DNA from: Tribonema minus
Lineage: Eukaryota > Sar > Xanthophyceae > Tribonematales > Tribonemataceae
DNA: 64,000 nucleotides
NCBI GenBank assembly: GCA_017506865.1
Contig: JAFCMP010000022.1
Coordinates: 186,001-250,000, forward strand
Direction of reading: 5' to 3'
Both the position numbers and the translations under genes were made by a program. The notes under the pieces were generated by a model. It did no database searches and was not told the origin of the DNA. It worked only from the letters and a program-made list of their open reading frames with translations. Below, in pieces: positions 1 through 12,200 of the stretch (its first letter is position 1; the number at the start of each line of letters is the position of its first letter).

Positions 1-237
1 CCGCACGACGATGGTCGTCGACCGCGACAGCGACGCCGACGCTGCGGCGCCCGTGGCGCTCATTGTAAGCACACTTTTGAGTTTGTCGACGCGGCGTTGC
101 GCTGGCCCGTGCCTGGCGCGGCGGTGCTGGACGGTGACGGTCGCCGAGCGCGGCGGCGTGTTGGCGCGCAGGTACAGCGCCGGGAACACGTGCACCACAG
201 GTATCATAAACAACGAGGAGACGACGACCATGGTCGC
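1..237 (-). CDS. Polycystin-type membrane-span exon (part of the 1-19172 gene)
   Basis: A CAG acceptor precedes position 237 and the exon stays open to the window edge. It enters in phase 0, matching the GTGCGT donor after position 954. The segment reads [20 protein letters not shown] followed by LRANTPPR. This resembles the third membrane span of PKD1/PKDREJ proteins, where an Ile-Ser-Ser-Leu...Phe-Pro pattern is followed by a short basic-proline turn. A donor may fall inside the last 100 bases, so the left limit of coding is not certain. Confidence 0.5.
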
Positions 238-3200
238 CTGCGGCGGGGCGGAAAATGAGCAGCGAGGAGGGCAGTGTGTGGATGTGCGATGAGTTCGGTG
301 GCGTGCTGCCTGTGGCCTCCATGGCATTCAACACGAAAGCGCAGTCATCAGGCTGTAAAGCTGCACCAATTGATGTGCTATGACTCTGAATGCTCGAAAA
401 ACGTGGTGCACATCGTGTGTTGTATGGTGCCGGGCAAGGCGCCAGTGCTCGCTAGTGCGATGCATGGCATTGCAGACACACAAGTGTACATTATGGTGTG
501 AGTCTTCATGTTCAAAACTAGTTTGCCCATGTGAGGCCCGCAACATGTTTGAGATGAGGGCTGATCGCTGGTCGCTGCTCATAGTGCTGCAAGGCTACCA
601 GTATAAATCAGTTCCCCCCCTCACTATCAGTGCAACAGTCAATATCTTCACAAGACCACGAGTGCACGGTCGGAAGACACGCTCCATGTTCCCCGATGCT
701 GTGCAGACTGTCAGTTGCCTTTGCAGGTCCGAAGCATGAGAAATGGAGCGATTCAGGCAAAGTGGGTGCATCTGAAAGCTATGCTTCAAAAAAACTCACT
801 TCAAGTGGTACTAGCATCAAGTGCTGGCGTTCAGTTGCCAATGTTTCAAGTGGCTTGCCATGCACAGCGCTCTGCCCATGCTGTCTATGTTTGGCTCTGG
901 CACGCTGCAAGTGCAGCAGCACAACTGCGAGATCGTCTCTCTTCAGCACGCACCTTTTGCCCCACGCTAAACTGCTTGGTGCCGTAGAAGATGGCCTGCA
1001 TGGCCATGCCCGACAGCGTGTCGCACAGCATGATGACGGCGTGCTGCGGGCGCGTCATGTGAAGATCGTGGCCATCGCCCTGGTACAGCCGCCGCCACGC
1101 GTGGTTGAAGACGATGCCCTTCGCGCCCGACAGCAGCAGCCCCCCATCTTTGAGCGCTGCTTTCTGAAGGTCGTCGCCGTTGCCGTTGCTCAGCACCGCC
1201 GCGTCGTCAGCCCCCCCATCGGCCTTAGCGCCCCCCCCGGGGCCATCTTCCACCACCGGCGGCTGCAGCCGCAGCTCTATGGCGCTGCCCGCCGCCGCAT
1301 CGAAGGTGTCGCCAGCATCGTCGCCGAACCCCAACGCGTCATCAGAGTCGTACAGCGACATGGTGCGCCGCTGCGCCGCGAGCACGGTGTGATGACGCCG
1401 GCGCCGCGCGCCGGACGCGGGGGACGCCGCCGTCGCCTGCCGAACTTCAAGTTCGTTGGCGCGCGCGTCGGCGCGCAGCGCGGCCGCGCCGCGCCGCTCG
1501 ATGGCCGTGTCGGGCGGCAGTTTCGCAGGGGCGATGCGGCCCTCGCCCACGTACGCGCACCGCAGCCGCTGCAGCGAGCGCTGCCGCGCGGCGCCGCGGC
1601 CGAGGCGCCAGTGGAGCGCCGCGGCGTGCCCCAGAAAGAAGGCGAAGATGACCGCAAAGGCGACGAGGACGGCGACGCGCGATGTGCGGTACAGCGACAG
1701 CCTCGCTGAGCTGTCGCGCAGGCTGAACGTGTTGCCCGTGGGCTTGTAGAGCTCGTGCGCGGTGGCGGAGAAGGAGGACAGGTGGCGCGTGCGGCAGTGC
1801 GCGCAGAGGGCGGCGGCGTCTGCAACGCACGGCCCCACGCTCTCTACGACGACGCCGAGCTGGCTCCAGGCCTTTCCCGTGTCGTCCCAGTAGGAGCACA
1901 TGACGCTCATGGACAGCTTGGATAGATCGTACTCGTATGCTACGGGTGGTAGAGGCACCACTATTGTGAGCGGCGCAGGGGGGATGGACACCGCCGCACC
2001 AGTGCTGTTGTACAAGTTAACCACTGCCACCTTGCCAGCCACTGTCGTGTTGGCGCTGGCACTGGTCGGGGCTTGACTGGGGCTTGCAGTAGGGACTGCA
2101 GTGGACTGTAGCGCGGTGGGGGCTTGACTTGGGAGACAGGTGGGTTGTTGAGTCGTGGGGGCATGAGTCGGCAATGCAGTAGGTGGCTGCGTTGTCGGAA
2201 GTGGAGTGGGGACCGCTGTGGGGGTTAACGTCGAAGGTGACTGCGTGGGGTTTGATGTGGCTGCTGTCTGCGAGGGAACTGCCGTGGGCAGCTGCGTGGG
2301 CACTGATGTCGGGGGCTGAGAGGGAACCGACGTAGGAGCCCCAGAGGGGACCGCTGTGGGCACTGATGTCGGCGGCTGAGAGGGAACCGATGTAGGACCC
2401 CCAGAGGGGACGGCCGTGGGGAGCTGCGTGGGCGATGGACTGGGCACGCGGGTGGGGGCAGGCATTGGGGGCTGAGTGACAGGCGACTGAGTGGGTGCGA
2501 CGCTGGGGCTCCCCTTCCCACTGCCGCTGTGCGCCTGCAACGGCTGCACTGCACCCATGTCTGTCACAACTACAGAGTAGGTGGCGCCAGCATCAACTGA
2601 GACCCCGCCAGGCGTCGCGCTGACACTTGCAGCCATTTGCACGCTCACGCCGCCCGCCGCCATGCTGGTGCCCTGAGCAAAAGTGTCCGTTTTGACGGTC
2701 ATGACCAGTCCCGCAGAGCTGTTGCTGGCGGCGACAGCAGTGTAGGTTTGTGACTCCCCTGCGGCCCAGTTGGAGGCTACAGCCCTGGCAATCAGTCGCA
2801 GATGTAGAGCATTGCAATTAATTACAAGGTGGAGACTATACTTCCATGTCGACCCTAGATGTATTAAGTATACGCACGTTGTCAATGTCTGAATGCACAT
2901 AGGTACTGCAATAGTCAATGAGATGGCAGCAGCATACTATTAGCGGCAGTTCACAGGATCTGTGCAACAGTCCTGGAAGTCTCCGTAGACAGTTCTCTGT
3001 GAAACTTCATCCTAGAAAGCCTCTAGACTTCACATTAACTACTACTACACCAGGCACTGAGGTGCCCCTCTCGCACCAAGCCCATCACTCTCTGCTGCCT
3101 GAATGTGAGTGTCATGCCATGCATCTGGGTCTCTGGATTTCCATACAGTGCTTTGCCAATCGAGCTGGTATGATATAATTGCTATGGACTGCACCACCGA

Positions 3201-6200
3201 GCCTCGGGCACATTTGCTGTATGTCTTTAGTGCCAGGTATTCGCTTTCGCTTACTCAGAAGCGAACTGAAGCACGACTGACTCACGGGGATGAAGGGCTT
3301 GCACCGCTCCAGGCTTAGGTGCAAACATTCGCGCGCTGTTCCAACCTATACACCTTTGATATGCAGTAAGACTTGCGATCTCAACATCAGCTTTCAGCAC
3401 CAAATTGCTTACTGGCACAAACGTCATGGATCATGCGCGCACTAGCCATCTGGTTGACATAGAGTTGCTTACACCTTGCGTAAAGTCAATTGACATGCTT
3501 GTTGACAGCAATGTGCAATGGTCAACACACACACATTTCCGACTCTTCTGTAGTCTTTCAGCAGATACTGCAGCTCGAAGACCTGCAAGCCACCGCCGCC
3601 CCGCACTGCGAGCGCACGGTGCTGTGAATACACAGCAGCAGACCGCAACACTACTAAGCAAAGCCAGCTGAGCATACAGAGAGGCTGGCATGCCCTGTGT
3701 AACGCATCCTAACATAAACATCAAGGTATGCATGTGAACCAGTGTGCTCACCTGCCAAGCTGGCCGATGACGATGGTGGCGCTGCTCAGTACCTCATCAG
3801 CTCCCTGGCCTGCCACAACCGTCACATTCGCAGCCGCCGTCGTGTTAGCCACCACCGCCGGAATATTGCTGACGTTCGTTGCAGCGATGACACCGTCCAG
3901 AGCGGTCAGCAGATGCCCCGCTGCCTGGTCCCCCACCGTCCCCTGCCCCGTGTCCATCACCGTCTGCACTGCAGCGACGCCCGCCGCGGCCACAGCGCAG
4001 CTGGTGGCGCCGCCATTGCCCTCACCATCCACCACCTGGGCCGACCCGACCAAGGCGCCATCGCCGCCGACCACCTGACTCACCGTGTACGCAGCGCTGG
4101 CGGTGGTGACGGGGTCCGGCACCACGGCCGCTGCGGAGGTCTGCACCGCGCTGAGCACTGCTGTGTGGGAGTTGCGCATGCGCCAGTCCCACAACCACCA
4201 CAACAGCGGCTGCTGCTGGGGGGACAGCCTCCGTCCGCCTCCGGAGGCGGCGCCGGCGCCGTCCGCGCGCTGCACAGAGAGCACCGTGGCGCGCGCGGCC
4301 GCGAGGTTGAGCGTCGCGTGCGGCCCGCTGCCCCTGAGGACGGCATCCAGGTCCCCGGCGATCGTGGCGGCGTCGGTGACGTCAACCACGGGCAGGACGG
4401 ATCTGAGCACTGCGGGCGCGCCGTCGGCGCCGAGGGAGGTGACGGCCTCGCAGCCGAGCGCGTCCTGCACGCGCAGCAGCACGGTCACGGCGCCGTCGTC
4501 GTCCGCCAGTCCCAGCGGCAGGTAGCCCTGCCAGGACTCGTAGGCGGCGAAGGGGCTCGCGGAGAGCGGCTGCATGGCCGCCGCCACCGCGGGGGTGAGC
4601 TGCCCGCTGACGGTGACGTTGCCGTGCGCAAAGCCAAAGGTGTAGCTGAGGGGCAGGTCCTCGGCGTCGTCCATCCTGCCAGCGTCACGCACGATGCGGG
4701 AAAATGGAGGTTGAGATCATGCCAGCGGTCGGTCGGCACATATGAGCGCTGTCACAGACTGTGGCAGCGAGGCTGAGCGCAACCATACAAGCCGGAAGGG
4801 GTGCGTACATCGTCGCTGTGCGCTTGCCTGGGTAGTCAAGTTGCTCCGCAATCCGAGAAAATTTCTGCACTTCAAGTTGAAGTTTAAGTTTAAATATGTG
4901 TTGAAGGTCTCCGATCACGAAAAATATCCACAGTGGCTGATTTCTATAAATTCGAATTGGGTGAGGCCACAATGGAGGCCAGCGGCAATTACACTGGGCG
5001 CAATGTCCTGATAATTCGCGGATTGCATGAAAACACTGCCTCCTTCGAATCGCTGGTGGATGATACGAGGGTGTTCCCGCCAATCACGTGACGTGCAGCT
5101 TGCTTCAATTAGGCAGCATAGCCAATATTTTACATGTGAACTGCATGCTCCTCGGCGGGGTTCCACTGTTTGTGCTCCCAGGTGTTGCTCATGGATGCTA
5201 ATGCGACGCGAAGGCCTTGTCGTCAACAAGAGCATGCACAAATTGCACTGATTCAGAAGCTCGAAACCACTCCAAACACAGCACCGCTTGCTTGATCTGT
5301 TACCGCATGCTTGTCCAATAACTTCAAGTTGATGAGGTACTTACCAGCCGGCAGCCGTCAGGGTGACCATTTCGAACCCCGCTTGGACTGCGCTGCCTGT
5401 CGCGAAGCTTGTAATGATGTGCCCTCCATGCGGCGGCTGATTCATCACCACGTCCACAGAGGCAAAACCAATTCCGTCCGTTGCAGTATCTACACAGGTG
5501 AGGGCGAACGTGTACGTATGGCCTGCCGCCAGCGCCCCCGGTACGACCACTTGTGTCATGCGGTCGGGCGCTGTGCGGAAGTAAGTCGACCACGTGTCGT
5601 TGATGGGGGTGGTCAGGTGGGCGCCAGTAATGGCCCACTGTGATGTTACCTGCAGTGCATACACACGCGACACAGGGTAGCGCTATTCAACTTATAGCGC
5701 CGGTGACTGACATTTTTATGGCTGCTCTAGCAGGCTTCTGGTATGGAAATGCGCCCCCACAGACTTGGAGAGCCCAGGCAGAGACACAGTGTGCTAGTTT
5801 CTGAGCAGGAAGCTTGAGACCGGTCGCTGTAGCTGGGCACTTCATGACTGTTTACTGCTCATACGCTCTTCGCTAACAAGGTCGTCCCTCAGAAGAACAA
5901 AACGATGTCATTCTCAACACCGGCGCCTACCATCCTGCTTGTCAATGAGCAGTCTTGGTACAATGTGCAGCCTGAGGTGTCCTGTACACTTTGTCAGTTG
6001 GTCGGCAGGCACTGTCACAGTGATCGATCCAAGAAGAACATTGTGGCCGAGGCTGGCAGCGTGAAGATGTACGACTGCGGTAGCTGTCACTACCTTGAGC
6101 AGAACTGCAACGGAAAAAGCGCACTGAGCCTGCAATTTCAGAGGGACAGAGCGGATGTGCAGGAAACTGCTGCACCTGTATCTATACCACTAGGAGCAAA

Positions 6201-9200
6201 AGGCAGGCCATACAGCTACAGTAACTGTAGATTGGTAGAACGATGCAGCTATCAGGCACATGGCTACGCATTAAGTCATCAAGCCAGGCAGTGCACTGCG
6301 GATTAGTTTTGCTGCCATATGATCCAGGAAATTAGCATGCGTCGAGTGACACGCATGTTCTGAAGCAAGGCTGTCAATTCCTTCCAATGACACCATGTCG
6401 TAGTATTGAAAGCATGGCTGACCTACACAAGATGAGTGAGCCTCACCTGGGCGCCGACAGATGACACGGCCGAGCCCGAAAGCACAAGTCTTGCGGTTGG
6501 GTTGAACTTCAACTGAAAGGGGGCCACCTGAATGGACACCAAGGGGGGGCTGCCAGCACCGAGGATGATCTGCAAACAAAGCAGCAAAGCAGTGTACCTT
6601 TCCGGTGTCAGTAGCCACGGAATTACAGGATGGTATCAGGAATGCGTGATGAGCAGCTGATGCACGGCAGAGTCCTCAAGTTGCGCTGGTGCGTGTGACT
6701 GAAGAATGAGTTTTTGCATTCTTGCGCGCTGTTGTGCTGCCTTGTTGTGGCTGCATGTTGGAAAAGAAGCACCTACTTATCCGAACGTGGACGGTTTCAC
6801 GCCAAATTCCGCCAAGCACCGAAGGCAGCAACAATCCTAATACCGGCGAATACTGTAACACTGGATCCAGCAGAAGTGGGTTGGCAGTAAAGACTCCTTC
6901 AACTTCAATTGGCTCTCTTCATCTTGATGTGCAGGATGGCTCCTTCATCTGTCACAGCTGACGTTGCCGCTGGCAACTCGTATACTTCAACGAAGTATAT
7001 GCGCCGCAGGGAAATGACACCATGCCTCCTGCCATGTGTAGTCAGCAGGCTGCGTATAGATGCATTAACGTGGAGGCTGAAACTTCACAAAGCCCCAATA
7101 TGCAGTACATACATTAGATGTAATTTAAATATCTACTTACTTGATAGACACAAACCGGATGCAAACGGTCATGCGAACCGCAATCACACCCTCATGTCTC
7201 TCTCCAGCGTGTCGTGCTGGCTGCAAGTCGGCTGATGGGTAGGCGCACACACCCACGTCAGTGCAGACGGCGCAAACGTGCGCACGCCATGTGCAGCAGC
7301 CACACCACGAAAGAAGAGCCGGCACTGGCGTGCTGCATCATTGCACGGCTCACCGTGCTGGTCGCGGTGTCCTCGCGCAGCGCCATCCACGGTGCAGCGG
7401 CCCCCGCAGCGCCCTTGCTCACGGCGACGGCAAAGGTGTACTCGACCCCCCTCTGCAGCGCCGTGCCCGCGACAGTCATGACCCCCGCATCGTGATGAGC
7501 GCCTGCTGTCAGCACGGTGGAGCAGTTTGTGCCGTCGGCTGTGGTGCAGCTCCATGCGTAGCTGAAGGTGATGTCGGCGATGTCATCCGGGTCCAGAGAT
7601 GAGGTGGCGTCGAGCGTGATTGGGACGCCAGCCGGGGCTGTGCGCCTCGACCCTCCTGCAGAACCAAAATAAATGACGCCATGAGTGACAGCTCTGTGCA
7701 TGATGGTGAAGCATAGCATGCCGCAAATGATACGCTGGATCGGGCACATTGACGTCATGCATTCAAGTAACTGCGTGTTATTATGAGTCAAGATGGAACA
7801 TCACAGGTGCAGCAACGCACAATGAGCGTGCATGCAAAGAGGGACCATCGCCCCGCGTAATGAGCTCGCATGCAAAGAGGGATCATCGCCGAGAGAGCAA
7901 GTAAATCCCAAGGTGGTTGAGGGCCCTAAAGACTTCGACTCTTTGGAATGCCTACTGCTACTGACATCCACCCTAGCAACCAGTCGTATACGACTTCAAT
8001 GGTTTCATTGATCCTGTCACCGTAACGCGGCACAAATCTAATGCTATTCGTAGTCATCTCGCTGGTAGCGCTCGTCGTAGGCTCAGATGGCTCGGTGCAT
8101 TCAGCAATGTCTGTGTATGATGCAATTTGGTTGATGTGGCATCACCAGCAAACTGTCAATTCAAGCGCTTCTGCCATAAGAAACGGAGAAACATGCAAAC
8201 TTCCTATGCACTGCTGCTGCGCGTGGACGCAAGAACTCACCGAGTATCACCGCGCGTATGCCGCTGGCCACGACGTCCACCGTAATGTCCTGGGTCTCCG
8301 TGTTGCCCTCGTCAAACACCGCCGTCACGCGAAACACGCAGGAGCTGCCGGCGTAGCCCAGCGAGTAGGCAGGAAAGAGCATCTGCCTCGCGTCGGACTG
8401 CACATGTGCCGCCAGCGTCGCATCCAGCGTCGCGACCCCGTCCACCGCCTCCGTCCTGTTGACTAGCGCCCAGGAAAATGCAGCAGTGGCGCCGAGCGGG
8501 GCGAACGTGGTGTTGTCCACAATGAGCGCACCGCACGACGTCTTGACGCCCGTAACGCGCAGCGTGAGGGCGGCGCCCCGCATTGTGGTCAGCGCGGTGT
8601 CCCCCTCAACGAGCAGGCTCGGCGGATCGTTGCCATCCGTAATGACGACCTCCACACTCGTTGTGGCGGAGCCGCCGAGGAAGCTGGTCAGCGTGAGCGA
8701 CACGGTGTACGCGACGCTGCTCTGCAGGTCCGCGCGTGGCACGGAGAGCACCAGACCGTACGCGCCAGCAGCAGCAGCGCTCAGGTCCAGCGCAGGCGCC
8801 GTGACATTCGTCGTATACGACCATGCAACCGTCGGCGCGATCCAGCCGAAGCCGCCGGAGGCCGCGGCGTCGACAACCATGTCGTTGCACGCGCCCACCC
8901 ACGCGGGCGCATCAACGCTCAGCACAGGGGGCAACACCGCAACAGGCGCCGCGATCAGCGCGCAGGCGTGCGCCGCCAGCAGTTGCGCGCCGTCAGACGC
9001 CGCAAGGATGCCGGCAGTGCTCAGCGTCACCGCGTCCGTGGCCCCGTTCACGCAAGCGCCGCCGCCGGCGTTAGGCACCAGCGTCGCGCCCTCGGACAGC
9101 GCGAGCCACAACGTCTGAGCGCCACGCCACTCACACGAGGGCGCAGCGCCGGCGACCAGCTGCGTGCCAGTGCTCAGCAGGTCGCTGCAGAGCGCGTCCG

Positions 9201-12200
9201 AGGTGACGACGGGCTCGCTGAATGCCAGGGTGACGCCGCTGCCGTCGCCGGACATCTGCGCCGTGAAGCGGACGGGCACGCGCGTGGGCGCCGCCGTCGG
9301 CACCGCCGCTGTGGCGTGGCGGCGAGCGGTGAAAGCAGTGCGGGCAGTAGGGGGTGGGCGTCGGGCGATGTTGATGGGCATAAAGATTGTCAACGCTGCA
9401 GTCACAGCAACTTGAATTGTCCTTCACACAGAGGCGCTGGAAAGCATTGAAGTGGTGAAAGAGCTACCGCACTGTCACAGGAGGCAAAGACTGGTGCAAA
9501 GAGCAGGAAGAGCGCTTTGTCACTTAGCCAAGCATCAAGCGACGGGCTTGCAATCGCTCAGTCTGCTTACATCACTGAATCAGCGCCAAATCCACGCCAG
9601 CTGCCATGGAGTCAGCAGCACCGTTATCAAGGGTACAAGCGCACTGCTGCAGCACATACGCACGCTCTGCACTCACTTGGCGTGCTGGTTGGCGTCGCTG
9701 TCGGGACGGCGGTGGGCACTGCTGTCGGGACCGCTGTAGGGGTTGCGGTGGGGGTCGCAGTGGGTTTTGCTGTGGGGACGGCTGTGGGAACGGCAGTGGG
9801 GGTGGCTGTGGGAACCGCAGTAGGGGTCGCAGTGGGCGTTGCAGTAGGTGTTGCCGTAGGGACCGCGGTGGGGGTTGCCGTCGGGGTTGAGGTGGGCGTT
9901 GCAGTAGGCTTCGCCGTAGGGACGGCGGTGGGAGTGGCTGTGGGGACAGCTGTAGGCTTTGCCGTGGGCGTCGCTGTGAATGCGAGGTGACGGCAGTGCG
10001 TGCAGCAGGGATCAGCATGGAGGATCAGTGAGCGCAGGGGCGTCGTCATTGACTGATGTGAATGGCAGTGCTCATGCGCATCAGTGCTCGCAAAGACCTG
10101 AGCCCAAGGGGGTGGACCGGGTGCCATTCCTCGTGCTGTCTGCAATCAGACACGCAGAGACTGCGAGAATGGGGCAGCAGCCACCGCACTGTGCTTGAGC
10201 TGGTCCTCAGTAGTGCTGAAGTCACTCAATGCGCTTCAGATGATGATGATTGGTATGCCGCAGATCGTGATCATCAACCATGTGAAAAGTAAACGCCAGC
10301 AGCCGCTGCGGCACTACAGTAGATGTGAAAAGTAAACGCCAGCAGCCGCTGCGGCACTACAGTAGCTGCGCCGTCAGTTTTGACTGCTGAGTTGTCTCCT
10401 CGGCAGCAGAGGACCTACAAGCATGACACTCGGCAAACGCCTGAAATTGTAGACAGTGTCGCCTACCTGTCGGCACGGCTGTAGGCGTGCTGGTGGGCGT
10501 AGCCGTGGGAGTCGCCGTCGGGACCGCGGTTGGCATGGCTGTGTGCAGCGCATGGAAAACAGCGGCAGGCACCATGAGCATTACAGTACATACGCGCTGA
10601 TGGCATCAGCGATGCTCTGATGTCCCTCCATTGCAGCGTGGTTGAGACCTGACGTATGAGATAGGGTTAGGCTAGGGTTAGGGCTAGCGGCACCACTTCC
10701 ACTTGATGAGTATGGAGCAAGTGCTGCATATGCAAGCCAAGGCTGCTCCGCCGCTGCCAGCAGCATGCACTCTGCTGTTGATCAGCGACAAACCTCAAAA
10801 AGCTTGAGCATACTTAGATGTATATGCAGCTGCCGACGGATACATACAGCAGCATTTGCTGCACGGGCAGAGAACGTCATGCCAGCAGCTGCTCAATAAG
10901 GCCTGATGCTGTGTTGATGACAGTAACCGGTGACCCTGCAGTGGTGAGCGCACCACCCCAACTCAAACCCTTGCCTTCGCCCTAGCACTTTTGTTGATTC
11001 TAATGCCAACACAGTGTACCAGAACATCGAGCTTCTGCAACGGCAAGTAAGGCAACGAGGGTAAATTGCTTTCATACCCACACCAGCACAGCCAACTTGG
11101 AGGCATGAGGGCATGCAGGCACCTACTGACCCGAAGGAACACTGTCACGGTTTCACTGCTTGTGTTAGGGTTTGCCAGACCTAGCATCCCGCCGGTGCTC
11201 ACAAGGGTGCTCACATGCAGCACCATGGCTTACAGCCCTGCTACTGCTTCGTTACAGTCGACAACACGCGGTCTGTACAGTGATAGCACGCCCTGAAAGC
11301 ACGCACCCGTCGGCGTGGCAGTCGGCGTGGCGGTTGGCGTGGCTGTGGGGACGGCAGTTGGCACGGCCGTTGGCACCGCGGTGGGGGTCGCTGCGCGTTG
11401 TGAGGGGGGGATCGCGGGTAAAAACAGGAAGGCCAGTCCGAATCAGACAAGTGCATTCAGACGACGGGCAAGCAGGCAAGATCTCCACGCGCAGTTCACA
11501 GCCCGGCACCGCTGCCGCAAGCGCTCCTCGTGCACTGCACAGGCATGGGGCAATGGATCCAGTGCCGGTGACATTGACGACATAAATGCGCATGTTACGC
11601 TGTGTGAACGGACATTACCACCCTTCAGCTTGAGAAAAGGCTCGGATGCTGTTGAGAACTGCAATGGGCCGGCAAGCAATCCCAAATCAGTGCACGAGCA
11701 GACTTATCTGCTGTACTGCTCGTGAAGTTTACACCGAAATGTAGACATGTTCTGAGCAGAACTGAGCTGCACACCGAGAAACATACATTATCCGAGCAAG
11801 TGACAACGAACCGCGGCACCCCACGGTTTCACAGCACACAAACACCCGCTTGCCTGTAGGCGTCGCCGTCGGCACGGCAGTTGGTTTGGCAGTGGGCGTG
11901 GCCGTCGGAGTTGAAGTTGGCACCGCAGTCGGCACTGCCGTCGGAGTTGAAGTTGGCACCGCAGTCGGCACTGCCGTGGGCTTGGCAGTGGGCGTCGCTG
12001 CGGTGCGTGCAAATGACGTGCACAAGAATTAGGGTAAGGGTTAGGCTCAAACTCAGGGGGTGAATGGTGCAGATCTGAATGTGCTGTGCGTGTGCGGCGA
12101 AACCCGCGCACTAACGGTGTGTAGCGTCGCTACTGAACCTGCGTGGCTGCATCGGTTGAACAAAGCAATCCACATTGCTACACATGCATAGCGGCGGCAG

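Noticed and set aside
11-292. Plus-strand frame at the left edge
   Set aside because: The minus strand here gives a polycystin-type membrane span with a phase-matched acceptor, so the plus frame is a shadow.
630-1709. 359-codon plus-strand open frame
   Set aside because: It lies antisense to the GPS/membrane exon, has no domain-like content, and is a by-product of GC-rich codon use on the minus strand.
6900-7010. Possible extra REJ exon (minus strand, [17 protein letters not shown])
   Set aside because: Exons 7655-7354 and 6569-6447 already join in phase 0 with REJ continuity. The candidate has only a weak GAG acceptor, no donor, and an early stop.
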